From an uncultured Bacteroidales bacterium (GTDB taxonomy: Bacteria > Bacteroidota > Bacteroidia > Bacteroidales > Lentimicrobiaceae), in NCBI GenBank assembly GCA_937894795.1, contig CALCQV010000132.1, forward strand, positions 1-45,912: a stretch of 45,912 nucleotides of DNA. Reading direction: 5' to 3'. Under the pieces are notes generated by a model, which was not told where the DNA came from, searched no databases, and saw only the letters and a program-made list of their open reading frames with translations. Position 1 is the stretch's first letter, and each line of letters opens with the position of its first letter. Position numbers and translations under genes: made by a program. Positions 34,244 through 43,274 of this stretch are shown here, piece after piece.

Positions 34244-34759
34244 TTATTTGAGGCCTAATTTCTTCTTTACAAGAGCCATAATATCGTCAGCTGTTTCAGA
34301 GTATAACAGGAGGCCTTCAGTTGAATTAAAAATGAAGGTGTAACCATTTTCTTTAGCGACATCTTTAACGGCATTACGAGCTTTCTCAATGACTGGAGCA
34401 GTCAATTCACTTTCTTTATTCTGAAGCTCTTCCTGGGCTGTTTGCTGGAATTCCTGAATGCGGCGTTGCAGGTCAAGTATCTCCTTTTCTTTGGTTTGTT
34501 TGATAATACTTGACATAGTAGCCTGATTTGCCTGGTAATCGGCTAGCTTATTCTCATACTCAGTCTGCATTGCCTGGAATTGGGTCTGCAATTGTTCTTG
34601 GAATTTAGTAAATTCTGCTCTGATACTATCCTGACCCGGCATGAGTTCATAAAGCTGGGCAAAATTAATATGGCCAAGTTTCTGCGCTTTCTGAGCACTG
34701 CTCTGCAATGCGGTGCCTGCGATAATTATTACCAGAAAAATCTTAATTATTTGTTTCAT
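34244..34759 (-). CDS. OmpH/Skp-family periplasmic chaperone
   Basis: 171 residues with a signal peptide (MKQIIKIFLVIIIAGTALQSSAQ). The mature part begins with the OmpH strand KLGHINFAQLYELMPGQDS. A long Glu/Gln-rich coiled coil follows (about 45-120, e.g. LQTQFQAMQTEYENKLADYQ, EFQQTAQEELQNKE), then the C-terminal strand segment YTFIFNSTEGLLLYS. Skp-type trimers hold unfolded outer-membrane proteins in the periplasm for BamA. It is the last gene downstream of bamA and a second ompH; a -7 box upstream suggests it also has its own promoter. Confidence 0.92.
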   Translation of the reverse strand: MKQIIKIFLVIIIAGTALQSSAQKAQKLGHINFAQLYELMPGQDSIRAEFTKFQEQLQTQFQAMQTEYENKLADYQANQATMSSIIKQTKEKEILDLQRRIQEFQQTAQEELQNKESELTAPVIEKARNAVKDVAKENGYTFIFNSTEGLLLYSETADDIMALVKKKLGLK

Positions 34760-34794
34760 TGTACTCGGTTAAAGGTTTGGTTTAAAATGATTCG

Positions 34795-34802
34795 CAAAAA
34801 TA
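34795..34802 (-). promoter_or_regulatory. -7 box for the second ompH gene
   Basis: Minus-strand TATTTTTG, an exact TAnnTTTG match, 35 bases before the ATG at 34759. It lies within a 13-mer (TTGCTATTTTTGC) that also occurs upstream of the DUF6089 gene. Confidence 0.5.
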
Positions 34803-34857
34803 GCAATTAAAGTGAAATATAAAAATTATCGCACCAAAGATAAAACAGCTAAAGTTG

Positions 34858-35385
34858 TTACTGCCTTGTTTTATAGGAATAACCCATTTTATCAAGCACT
34901 TCTTCGCTGATGTCGTAACGTGGATTGGCATACATCATTGAAACACTGCCTGCTTTATCAAATATAACAGCATAGTTTTCAGTTGTTGCCAATGATTCCA
35001 ATGCAGCAGCAATTTTTTCCTGAATAGGTTTAATCAGATCCTGTCTGCGTTTGAACAAATCGCCATCGGTTCCAAAGCGTTGTTTCTGGAGTTCTTTTGC
35101 AGCCTTTTCCTTATCGATGATCTCTTGCTCACGTTTTGATTTAATATCATCGGGTAATAGCACAGCTTCGGCAGTGAATTTCTTGTAAAGCTGGTCAATT
35201 TCAGCAAATTTTGCCTCTATATCACGTTGCCATTGAATTGAAAGTTCATCTACTTCCTTTTTTGCATCTGCATATTCCGGAATATTCTCCAAGATAAATT
35301 CACTATCAATGTATGCAAACTTCTGCGCCTTACCTGTTGAAGCTGCCATAATAACTACCGCAATTATTAATAGAAAGCGTTTCAT
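34858..35385 (-). CDS. OmpH/Skp-family periplasmic chaperone
   Basis: 175 residues with a signal peptide (ending STGKAQ, about 20). The OmpH core starts KFAYIDSEFILENIPEYADAKK. A charged coiled coil follows (about 45-120, with DEL, KFAEIDQLYKKF, and IDKEKAAKELQKQRFG), and the end is TENYAVIFDKAGSVSMMYAN and YDISEEVLDKMGY. It acts as a holdase for outer-membrane proteins. It has a real Shine-Dalgarno, GGAGG, 5 bases before the ATG (35391-35395), uncommon in this window. It follows bamA by about 108 bases in the same direction. Confidence 0.93.
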   Translation of the reverse strand: MKRFLLIIAVVIMAASTGKAQKFAYIDSEFILENIPEYADAKKEVDELSIQWQRDIEAKFAEIDQLYKKFTAEAVLLPDDIKSKREQEIIDKEKAAKELQKQRFGTDGDLFKRRQDLIKPIQEKIAAALESLATTENYAVIFDKAGSVSMMYANPRYDISEEVLDKMGYSYKTRQ

Positions 35386-35493
35386 TGTTTCCTCCGTCTT
35401 TTTTGAGGTGAATATTTTGATTAGATAACTTATTTAACTACTTATCGCTATCAAAAAACCTGCCATAATTTATCATGCCGGGTAATTGTGATA

Positions 35494-38124
35494 TTAATCT
35501 ATACTCTGATTGATTGAAAAATGGAACTGTCCTTTGTTTGCAGTAGGGATACCGGGTATTTCATCAAAACCATATCCCCAGTCAAGTCCTAACAAACCAA
35601 ACATAGGCAGGTAAACTCTAACACCAACACCTGCTGACCTCTTTAGAGAGAATGGATTGAATTCTTTAAATTCTCTCCATGAATTACCTGCTTCAACAAA
35701 AGTCAGAGCATAAATAGTTGCACTGGGATTAAGTGAAAGCGGGTACCGTAATTCAAGTGTTGACTTATTATATATTGTACCTCCGATATTACGGTTCATA
35801 TAATAATCAGGCGTTAAGCTCTCATTTGAATAACCCCTCATACCGACAACTTCGCGGCCGTCCATATTTGTAGTTCCTGAAAGCCCATCACCACCCAGGT
35901 AGAACCTGTCAAAAGGTGTTACTCCTATATCACTGTTGTAAAGACCTAGAAATCCATATTTTACTCGCGCACTTAATACCAGATTACCAACGAGTTGACG
36001 ATATAGAGAGGCATTGAATTTCCATTTATGATATTCAATCCACTCAAAGCGATCATCTTCATCCATTGCTTTATAATCCTTATCGTTAAAGAGAGAGTAT
36101 GGAGGTGTAACATCAAGGCTTAATGAGATTTCAGAACCTGATCGTTGGAAAATGGGACTATCAACAGAATTACGGCCTAATGTTATGCCGTAGCTATAAT
36201 TACGATATGTGCCTGTACCCGTGCCGAAAGCAAAAATATTGCTGTAATTTCTAAGGTTGTAGTTTTGTAACGAAATACGCTGAACCAAGGTAAAGAAGTC
36301 GTCGGGCCATTCTAGTCGCTTACCTAACATAAACGATAAACCATCAATGACAAATGAATAATAGTTTTCATTGTCTTTTGATAATCCATTAGAGAATAAT
36401 GAGTGGTAATAACTGACGCTGAAAGAATTTGGTTTACGGCCACCTAACCAAGGCTCTGTAAAAGAAGCACTGTAGCTTACATATCCTTTTCCGTATGATG
36501 ACATACGAACACTAAGTTTCTGACCATCGCCGGTTGGTATTGGACGCCACGCTTTTGGATTAAACAAATTACGAGCTGAGAAATTATTAAATGACAGCCC
36601 CAATGTACCTACTACACGTCCATAACCCCAACCACCAGATAGTTCCACTTGGTCAGAAGAAGTCTCTTCAACCTTATATTCGATATCAACCGTTCCATCA
36701 GTAGCATTTGGAATAGGGGTTGGTACAATTTTTTCAGGATCAAAATATCTTAACTGTGCAAGCTCACGGGTAGTTCTAATAATATCTGAACGACTAAACA
36801 ACTGACCGGGTCGGGTGCGCAACTCTCTCATCACAACATGGTCATTGGTACGGGTATTCCCTTTGACAGAAACCTTGTTGATGGTAGCCTGCTTTCCTTC
36901 TCTGATACGCATTTCCAAATCAATGGTATCATTCTCTACATTCACTTCCACAGGAACAATGGAGAAAAAGAGATATCCATCATCAAGGTAAAGCGTACTG
37001 ATATCTATTCCATTAGGATTGTAATTGAGATTGGCTTCCAACTCGCTTTGATTATAAACATCACCCTTTCTGATTTTAAGCACCTCGCCTAACTGCTTTG
37101 CCGTATATTTTGTATTACCTATCCATTTAATGTCGCCAAAGTAATAACGATTTCCTTCTTCAACATAAATATCAAGGTTAACATTCTTCCCATCAGATGC
37201 AGGATATACACTGTCTCTAAGAACCACAGCATCTCTGAAACCATCATTATTAAATCTGGCTACCAGTAAATTCAGATCTTCCTTATAATCTTCACGAATG
37301 AACTTGGATGCTTTGAAAATTCTGAATTTCAAGTGGTCGTTAACGGTATTAGTTGTAAAATTTATTATTGAGTCGGTGTTGAAAGTAAGCAGTTTCCCGG
37401 GCAAGCCAAAGATAAACTTGTCAATAATCCTGAATGGTTGAATTGCCCCTTTCTCTTTAGTTTCTTTAAGTGCTTTTTTAAGCTGTGTGTCAGTCAGTTT
37501 ATGATTACCAATGATATTAATCTTGTTAATTCTCACTTTTGATCCCTTATCCACGTTGATAACCAAACTTACATCGTTGGTTATGGAAGAATCACGGGTA
37601 TGCTCAATATTGACAACAGTGTTCAGGAAACCTTTGTCGGTAAAATGTTTCTTTATGATATTGGATGTCCGAATGATGACATTCTCAGTGACCACATCAT
37701 TCCTGACGAGTTTAATTTTTTCACGCAAATCATCGGCTTCCGACTTGCGGATACCTTTAAAGGAGAATTTTGATAATCGGGGACGTTCCGTTAAGTTGAT
37801 ATTCAGGAATATCAGGTCATCTGATATCTTTGAAGCAGTAATGCTGATATCTTCAAACAAGCCTTGCGACCATAATTTATCAATGGCTTTACGAATTTTA
37901 TCACCCGGTATTTCAATTCTATCAGCCACTTGAAGTCCGGAGAGCATAACAATAACGTTATGATCAAGGTACTGAACACCGGTTACTGTTACACCCCCAA
38001 TAATATACTCTTTAGGATAGGAATAGTCGAATTGATTCAAATCATCGCCCAGAGGAATTTGCGTTGAAGCTGTTAGACAAATAAAGAGCAGGGCAATTGT
38101 AAGGAGGCGATGTTTTAATTTCAT
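35494..38124 (-). CDS. bamA: Outer-membrane protein assembly factor BamA
   Basis: 876 residues. Signal peptide to about 22, five POTRA domains (about 40-450; e.g. YIIGGVTVTGVQYLDHNVIV, KVRINKINIIGNHKLTDTQL, ATINKVSVKGNTRTNDHVVM), then a 16-strand barrel (about 470-876) with GGWGYGRVVGTLGLSFNNFS, the barrel loop around DRFYLGGDGLSG ... VVGMRGYSNESL, and the C-terminal strand ending GQFHFSINQSID. It inserts beta-barrel proteins into the outer membrane. Length is normal for Bacteroidota. The ATG overlaps the uppS stop by four bases (ATGA). Confidence 0.95.
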   Translation of the reverse strand: MKLKHRLLTIALLFICLTASTQIPLGDDLNQFDYSYPKEYIIGGVTVTGVQYLDHNVIVMLSGLQVADRIEIPGDKIRKAIDKLWSQGLFEDISITASKISDDLIFLNINLTERPRLSKFSFKGIRKSEADDLREKIKLVRNDVVTENVIIRTSNIIKKHFTDKGFLNTVVNIEHTRDSSITNDVSLVINVDKGSKVRINKINIIGNHKLTDTQLKKALKETKEKGAIQPFRIIDKFIFGLPGKLLTFNTDSIINFTTNTVNDHLKFRIFKASKFIREDYKEDLNLLVARFNNDGFRDAVVLRDSVYPASDGKNVNLDIYVEEGNRYYFGDIKWIGNTKYTAKQLGEVLKIRKGDVYNQSELEANLNYNPNGIDISTLYLDDGYLFFSIVPVEVNVENDTIDLEMRIREGKQATINKVSVKGNTRTNDHVVMRELRTRPGQLFSRSDIIRTTRELAQLRYFDPEKIVPTPIPNATDGTVDIEYKVEETSSDQVELSGGWGYGRVVGTLGLSFNNFSARNLFNPKAWRPIPTGDGQKLSVRMSSYGKGYVSYSASFTEPWLGGRKPNSFSVSYYHSLFSNGLSKDNENYYSFVIDGLSFMLGKRLEWPDDFFTLVQRISLQNYNLRNYSNIFAFGTGTGTYRNYSYGITLGRNSVDSPIFQRSGSEISLSLDVTPPYSLFNDKDYKAMDEDDRFEWIEYHKWKFNASLYRQLVGNLVLSARVKYGFLGLYNSDIGVTPFDRFYLGGDGLSGTTNMDGREVVGMRGYSNESLTPDYYMNRNIGGTIYNKSTLELRYPLSLNPSATIYALTFVEAGNSWREFKEFNPFSLKRSAGVGVRVYLPMFGLLGLDWGYGFDEIPGIPTANKGQFHFSINQSID

Positions 38125-38876
38125 TTATCGAATGCTTGATTTATTTGTTCACTAATCATTCCAAACCGACGTTCACGGCTCTGGTAATCAATAATAGCTT
38201 CATATAAGTCCTTATCTCTGAAGTCAGGCCAAAAAACCTGAGTAAAGTAAAGTTCCGAATAAGCTATTTGCCATAATAAAAAATTACTAACCCTATTTTC
38301 ACCACCTGTACGTATAAGTAGCTCAGGCTCAGGAATACCAACGGTACTTAAATACAAGTCTATGGTATCACCGGTTATATCTTCTGGTTTAAGATTTCCG
38401 GCTGCAACTTCAGAGGCTATTTTACGGGCGGATTCTGTTATTTCCCACCGGCCACTGTAATTAAGAGCCAGAATGAGATCCATTCTTTCATTTCCTGCAG
38501 TACGTTCCATAGTTTGCAGAAGCTGATTGTAGCAATCAGTTTTCAAGCCTGATAGATCACCAATAGCTTTTAACCTGATATTATTCTTCATTAATGTTTC
38601 AAGCTCATCACTTAACGTATGTACCAGTAAATCCATTAAAGCATCAACTTCATACTGTGGGCGTTTCCAGTTTTCAGTGGAAAACGCATATAATGTTAAG
38701 TATCGAATCCCTAATTCAGCGGCTGTTGTTGCAACCTGACGTACAGATTCAACACCATGTTGATGTCCGAATACCCTGGCTTCTCCTCTATTTTTAGCCC
38801 ATCGGCCATTCCCATCCATTATAATGGCAACGTGCTTCGGTAATCGTGTAGTATCTATTTTGCTCTTAAGATCCAT
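38121..38876 (-). CDS. uppS: Isoprenyl transferase (undecaprenyl diphosphate synthase)
   Basis: 251 residues. A cytoplasmic cis-prenyltransferase that condenses isopentenyl diphosphate with farnesyl diphosphate to the C55 lipid carrier for wall and O-antigen synthesis. Motifs: HVAIIMDGNGRWAKNRG with the catalytic Asp21; GHQHGVESVRQV; YLTLYAFSTENWKRP; LILALNYSGRWEI; and LLIRTGGENRVSNFLLWQIA followed by YSELYFTQVFWPDF. All expected motifs are present. It is followed directly by bamA with overlapping start and stop, and preceded by the DUF6089 gene, the usual order in Bacteroidota. Confidence 0.96.
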   Translation of the reverse strand: MDLKSKIDTTRLPKHVAIIMDGNGRWAKNRGEARVFGHQHGVESVRQVATTAAELGIRYLTLYAFSTENWKRPQYEVDALMDLLVHTLSDELETLMKNNIRLKAIGDLSGLKTDCYNQLLQTMERTAGNERMDLILALNYSGRWEITESARKIASEVAAGNLKPEDITGDTIDLYLSTVGIPEPELLIRTGGENRVSNFLLWQIAYSELYFTQVFWPDFRDKDLYEAIIDYQSRERRFGMISEQINQAFDK

Positions 38877-38953
38877 GGGTTCGAATCAGGAAATAAAATT
38901 AGTCAGATATATTGAAAACGTTGGTTCTTTGCTGTTAATTATTGTTAATCCAT

Positions 38954-39766
38954 TTACAAAAAAGTGTTAAGACACTTTTTATGGCCTGTGTAATTGAATT
39001 TTATTGAAACACTGACACCCGCAAAGGAGTACCAATCATTGTTTTGTGAGTTACCACGCTGCATTCCGCTGTTATGAGCCAGCGTTGGATCAGATAATAA
39101 CCCTTCGATGCCGGTATCACTGGGACTGCTGTTAGCCAGGTTAAGATAGTAAGTCTTGCTAACATCATCCAGATAATCAGTATATGATTTGTGCATGCTC
39201 CAATGTAAAGATATCCCTATAAAATCACTTAAGCTGTATTTAACCCCCACCCCGAAAGGAATACTAAAAGCCAACCTGCGGTAAGGATCACGATCAGGAT
39301 AGAGTTCACTCAACTGTCCTTCTGTCCCCATAGGTTGCAGTTCATACCATTCTCCATCATAAAGTCCTTTGGGATTAAAAGCCACGATACCGGCTCCTGC
39401 AAACATATAAGGTGTAAGATAATGCCTCAGACTCCCAATAAAATATTCAAAGAAATTAATTTCAAAAGTGGCAGAGACATCGGTAATATTACTTTTAAAG
39501 TTAAGATTCCGGTCAATATTTGCCTTCGAGATGGCATCATCACCTTCAACAACTCCAAAAGAACCGGCAACCTTTATAGCTAACCTCTCATTAAAATTAT
39601 GGCGGACAAATGCTCCGAAAGCAGGTTTTGTCATTTGAAAATGCTTGCCCGGATTAAGATCACCCACATAGTATGATCCGCCACCAAAGATTCCTATCTC
39701 ACCATAGCTTTGCGCTTTTACGGCAAGTGCAAAAAGCAACAACAAAGGAAGAATGAATGATTTCAT
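38954..39766 (-). CDS. DUF6089 outer-membrane beta-barrel protein
   Basis: 270 residues from the ATG at 39766 (MKSFILPLLLLFALAVKAQS, a good signal peptide); ATGs at 39793 and 39814 are less likely. The mature protein starts YGEIGIFGGGSYYVGDLNPG, which with the following barrel-like strands and YRRLAFSIPFGVGVKYSLSD and FIGISLHWSMHKSYTDYLDD is the DUF6089 pattern. This is an eight-strand-type outer-membrane protein typically located between nadK and uppS-bamA. Function unknown; the position suggests a link to outer-membrane assembly. A -7 box lies about 100 bases upstream. Confidence 0.88.
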   Translation of the reverse strand: MKSFILPLLLLFALAVKAQSYGEIGIFGGGSYYVGDLNPGKHFQMTKPAFGAFVRHNFNERLAIKVAGSFGVVEGDDAISKANIDRNLNFKSNITDVSATFEINFFEYFIGSLRHYLTPYMFAGAGIVAFNPKGLYDGEWYELQPMGTEGQLSELYPDRDPYRRLAFSIPFGVGVKYSLSDFIGISLHWSMHKSYTDYLDDVSKTYYLNLANSSPSDTGIEGLLSDPTLAHNSGMQRGNSQNNDWYSFAGVSVSIKFNYTGHKKCLNTFL

Positions 39767-39865
39767 AATAGCTGAAGCCGAAAATTGATTCATGTTGAGC
39801 GCATTAACGTCCATAAAATAATAAATATAACAACTTATCGGCTGATAAACATTTATTTGAGTTTG

Positions 39866-39873
39866 CAAAAATA
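39866..39873 (-). promoter_or_regulatory. -7 box for the DUF6089-uppS-bamA unit
   Basis: Minus-strand TATTTTTG, within the 13-mer TTGCTATTTTTGC that is repeated upstream of the second ompH. It lies 99 bases before the preferred ATG, leaving a fairly long leader. Confidence 0.45.
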
Positions 39874-39918
39874 GCAAAAAAACCGGCTGAAATAAAAAGT
39901 AAGCTATTAATGGCCAAT

Positions 39919-40797
39919 TCAGATGCGAATATCACGTCCCCACATAAGTTTCTGCCTGATGGTAGTGAAGAAGTTGTCATTCAGGCATTGTACCAGGTTT
40001 ATCTGGAAATTCTCCTTTCGGACTATCATTTCTGTGTCAGCATCAATGGTTTCATATCTACTGTCAAGCCCTACAAGGAATTGCGACTTACGCCCTTCAA
40101 TTTTGACTCTTAATTCACTCTTATCGGGAATAACGACCGGTCGCACGGTTAAATTGTGCGTAGCAATAGGTGTAATTACGAAATTCTCACTGCTGGGTGA
40201 TAGTATTGGCCCGTTGCAGCTTAATGAATAAGCAGTAGAACCTGTGGGGGTTGCAATGATAACTCCGTCACCCCAATATGCATTTAAGAGAATATTGTCA
40301 ACATATACCGATACAAGAATCATTGATCCTGTATCCTTTTTATTAATTGTCAGTTCATTTAATGCATAGTTGTATTCTCCAAAAAGATTGCTGTCAGTTT
40401 CCAATCGCAACAGTGATCTCTTGTCAATTCTGTAGGTTTTATGTATCAGGGCATCAATGGCTTCAGCAATATTATCACGGTGTATGGCAGATAAAAAACC
40501 CATCCTGCCCAAATTAATTCCCATTACCGGAATACCTGAGTTCCCAACATAAGTAATCGCATCAAGCATTGTTCCATCACCACCGACAGATATCAGATAG
40601 TCGACTAATCCGGATAAATTTGATTGCTTATTGAATGTTGTGACAGGCTGGGTTATAACTACTCCGGTTCTGATGAATTCATAGAAATCATCAGATATCA
40701 TAATTGAAACACCTTCATTCTGCAGTTTATCAATAAGTAACTGCATGTAACTGAACCTATCATCAGTGAACATTCTGCCAAAAACAGCAACTTTCAT
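39919..40797 (-). CDS. nadK: NAD kinase
   Basis: 292 residues. It phosphorylates NAD to NADP with ATP in the cytoplasm. Visible: VGGDGTML (GGDGT 72-76, phosphate-binding and catalytic), GINLGRMGFLSAI, the strand LNELTI, and the NAD-binding YWGDGVIIATPTGSTAYSLS followed by NGPILSPSSENFVITPIATH. Length is normal. nadK upstream of DUF6089-uppS-bamA is the standard Bacteroidota order. The ATG at 40797 is 114 bases from the divergent aldo/keto reductase start. Confidence 0.96.
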   Translation of the reverse strand: MKVAVFGRMFTDDRFSYMQLLIDKLQNEGVSIMISDDFYEFIRTGVVITQPVTTFNKQSNLSGLVDYLISVGGDGTMLDAITYVGNSGIPVMGINLGRMGFLSAIHRDNIAEAIDALIHKTYRIDKRSLLRLETDSNLFGEYNYALNELTINKKDTGSMILVSVYVDNILLNAYWGDGVIIATPTGSTAYSLSCNGPILSPSSENFVITPIATHNLTVRPVVIPDKSELRVKIEGRKSQFLVGLDSRYETIDADTEMIVRKENFQINLVQCLNDNFFTTIRQKLMWGRDIRI

Positions 40798-40853
40798 TTG
40801 ACTGATATTTTTTTTGCTAAGTTAGGAGTTTATCCGTTTGATACTTTATGATG

Positions 40854-40861
40854 TATTTTTG
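40854..40861 (+). promoter_or_regulatory. -7 box for the aldo/keto reductase gene
   Basis: TATTTTTG, an exact TAnnTTTG match, 50 bases before the ATG at 40912. It is flanked upstream by GTTTGATACTTT, but the TTTG there is too close for a normal -33 box. Confidence 0.45.
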
Positions 40862-40911
40862 TTGTTAACTTCTATAAAATTGGAATTCGGTATAAATAAT
40901 CATTGAAAATA

Positions 40912-41739
40912 ATGTCAAGTCTCCGTGTTTTCACATTAAATAATGGTATTAAGATTCCGGTAGCCGGATTAGGCGTTTACAAGATGCCTGATAGTGAATC
41001 ATCGCAAAAGGCAATTGAGTATGCTATTAGTATTGGTTATCGGCATATAGACACAGCCAGAATTTATAATAATGAACGAGTTGTAGGCAATGCTGTAAAC
41101 TCAGGTATTATTCCCCGCGAACAGGTATTTGTAACCTCAAAAGTATGGAATTCAGATCAGGGATATGATCAAACTATCAGGGCTTTCCAGACAAGCCTTC
41201 ATAAACTGAATCTTGATTACCTTGATTTATACTTAATCCATTGGCCTGTAATCAGTAAACGTAAAGATACTTGGAGAGCCCTCGAAACTTTGTACAATGA
41301 TGGCAAATGCAGAGCCATTGGAGTTAGTAATTATATGTCACATCATCTGGAGGAGCTACTTGGTTACTGTAAAATCACACCTGCAGTTAATCAGATTGAA
41401 TTACATCCATATATATTTGGGAACCGCATTGATACTATCAATAAATGCAGGCAGAATAATATACTACCCATTGCTTATAGCCCTTTAACCAAAGGTGAAA
41501 AGCTTAAAGAACCGTTGCTTATTAAAATGGCGGCCAAATATAAAAAGAATGCTGCCCAACTTTTAATTAGATGGTGCATTCAGCATGGTTTTGCCGTTAT
41601 TCCAAAATCAACAGTGACTTCAAGAATAGCTGAAAATATTCAGGTTTTTGATTTCGAGATAACAAGTGAAGATATGGAAATACTTGACCATCTGAATGCA
41701 GGACTTGCCACTGGATGGGACCCATCAGAAGTTGATTAA
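40912..41739 (+). CDS. Aldo/keto reductase
   Basis: 275 residues from the ATG at 40912; the frame opens at a TTG three codons earlier. NAD(P)H-dependent reductase with a TIM-barrel fold. The catalytic tetrad is complete: Asp47 and Tyr52 in IDTARIYNNE, Lys77 in VFVTSKVW, His110 in LIHWP. The cofactor region has VIPKSTVTSRIAENIQVFDF. The closest kin are the prokaryotic AKR5-type 2,5-diketo-D-gluconate reductases and methylglyoxal reductases. The natural substrate cannot be read from the sequence. Confidence 0.93.
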   Translation: MSSLRVFTLNNGIKIPVAGLGVYKMPDSESSQKAIEYAISIGYRHIDTARIYNNERVVGNAVNSGIIPREQVFVTSKVWNSDQGYDQTIRAFQTSLHKLNLDYLDLYLIHWPVISKRKDTWRALETLYNDGKCRAIGVSNYMSHHLEELLGYCKITPAVNQIELHPYIFGNRIDTINKCRQNNILPIAYSPLTKGEKLKEPLLIKMAAKYKKNAAQLLIRWCIQHGFAVIPKSTVTSRIAENIQVFDFEITSEDMEILDHLNAGLATGWDPSEVD

Positions 41740-41774
41740 ACTGACAGACCACGGAACGCAAAAATAAAAATCAC

Positions 41775-41782
41775 TATTTTTG
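41775..41782 (+). promoter_or_regulatory. -7 box for deoC
   Basis: TATTTTTG, an exact TAnnTTTG match, 17 bases before the deoC ATG, giving a very short leader. Confidence 0.5.
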
Positions 41783-41798
41783 TCAATAAAAATAGAAA

Positions 41799-42644
41799 AT
41801 GCCACGGATTAAACCTTTCAGCCAGGATGCTGTATCAGCAAGTGTAAATAAGATAGCACAAAGTAATTCACAGTTTTTTAGTTCAGAGGTTGATGTGCTT
41901 CGTTTTGCATTGAGCATTCTTGACTTGACAACTCTGGAAGGAAGCGACAATGAAAGCACTATTACTAACTTATGTAACAAGGCTGGAAGCTTTGAGGCTC
42001 AGGGCCTTCCAAATGTAGCTGCAGTATGCGTTTATCCGGTATTTGTTCGTCAGGCAAAATCATTGCTGAGCGGCACTTCAATCAATGTAGCCAGTGTTGC
42101 AGGGGCCTTCCCTTCCGGACAATCGCCGATACATATTAAACTTGCTGAAATCCAGTATGCAATTGATGAAGGTGCTGATGAAATTGATATGGTAATTTCA
42201 AGAGGTAAATTTCTTAATGGCGATTACATTGAAGTCTTTGATGAAATCCATTCCATTCGGGAAATTTGCAGCAAGGTTCATTTAAAAGTAATATTAGAGA
42301 CAGGTGAAATAGGAGATTTGAATGCAGTGTTTGATGCATCAATGATTGCTATGAAGGCTGGTGCTGACTTTATTAAAACCTCTACAGGTAAAATAGCACA
42401 GGCGGCATCACCTGAAGTAGCTTATGTTATGCTGAGCGCTATCAGGCAGTTTTACGAAAAAACTGGTAAAATTGTTGGTTTTAAGCCCGCAGGTGGCATC
42501 TCCTCACCCGAACAAGCTATTATTTATATTAAGCTCGTTGAATCAATATTAGGTCCGCAATGGCTTTCAAAAGATCTGCTTCGCATTGGTGCCAGCCGCC
42601 TGGCAACAAATATTGTAGAACGTCTTAATGCATTAAGATATTAG
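41799..42644 (+). CDS. deoC: Deoxyribose-phosphate aldolase
   Basis: 281 residues. It cleaves 2-deoxyribose-5-phosphate to glyceraldehyde-3-phosphate and acetaldehyde in deoxynucleoside catabolism. Class I aldolase: the Schiff-base lysine is Lys193 in DFIKTSTGK. Also seen are LDLTTLEGSDNESTITNLCN, AAVCVYPVFV, VASVAGAFPSGQS, EIDMVISRGKFLNGDY, KVILETGEIGD and VGFKPAGGISSPEQA. The N-terminus is slightly longer than the E. coli enzyme (259 residues). It stands alone, without deoA, deoB or deoD nearby. Confidence 0.95.
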   Translation: MPRIKPFSQDAVSASVNKIAQSNSQFFSSEVDVLRFALSILDLTTLEGSDNESTITNLCNKAGSFEAQGLPNVAAVCVYPVFVRQAKSLLSGTSINVASVAGAFPSGQSPIHIKLAEIQYAIDEGADEIDMVISRGKFLNGDYIEVFDEIHSIREICSKVHLKVILETGEIGDLNAVFDASMIAMKAGADFIKTSTGKIAQAASPEVAYVMLSAIRQFYEKTGKIVGFKPAGGISSPEQAIIYIKLVESILGPQWLSKDLLRIGASRLATNIVERLNALRY

Positions 42645-42804
42645 TTTTTGTTCACAGTTTAACCTCATTCCTCATTTCAGATTATTGGAATCCATATCCT
42701 CAAGTAATTATTTGGTATATTTTTTGTTTATAGTTGTATAGAGAATTTAAGTTTATTCTTAACTCCAGGAAACAATTAAAACTACTCATGAAATAACCTC
42801 AGCC

Positions 42805-43218
42805 ATGAACCTCAAATCCCGACTTGCCATTCTCTTCTCGTTTCTTGTTATACTAAATTCATGCGTGCTGGATGAAGATCTCGATCCAATTTCAGGTGAT
42901 AGCAGGGATAAGTTTCTTGGCACATGGCTCTTTTCAGAGTCACCTGCTTCACGGTCAACCAGCTTCACAGTCACCATCAGTTATGATCCTTCAAATTCTT
43001 CACAGGTCTTGCTGAAAAATATGGGGAACTTCGGTTATTCGGTAAGTGCTTATGGTATTGTAACCAGCAACAACATTTACATCCCTTCACAAGAGATATA
43101 CCCCGGCATGACCATCAGTGGATCAGGCGCCATGTCCTCATCTGACAGAATGGATTGGGAATATACCATAACGGGTGGTGGTGATAGTGAAGATTTTGTG
43201 GCAGTGGCCACAAAATAA
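42805..43218 (+). CDS. Small lipoprotein of unknown function
   Basis: 137 residues. A lipoprotein signal with lipobox VILNSC (Cys20) is followed by VLDEDLDPISGDSRDKFLGT and WLFSESPASRSTSFTVTISY. The start, mentioning FLGTW and alternating strands, resembles the small lipocalin-like lipoproteins of Bacteroidota (proteins of the kind whose core begins with lxGtW). It ends in a Gly-rich strand TITGGGDSEDFVAVATK. No exact family was recognised. The ATG at 42805 is the only good start. Confidence 0.75.
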   Translation: MNLKSRLAILFSFLVILNSCVLDEDLDPISGDSRDKFLGTWLFSESPASRSTSFTVTISYDPSNSSQVLLKNMGNFGYSVSAYGIVTSNNIYIPSQEIYPGMTISGSGAMSSSDRMDWEYTITGGGDSEDFVAVATK

Positions 43219-43274
43219 CGGTTATCAGAAATTCCGATGAATTTACAAAGAAACGGCAGTCATTAAGAATGTTG

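Noticed and set aside
38121..38876. UppS has RTGGE where some family members have RTSGE.
   Set aside because: A Gly at this place is common in Bacteroidota enzymes as far as I know, and all catalytic motifs are intact; not a defect.
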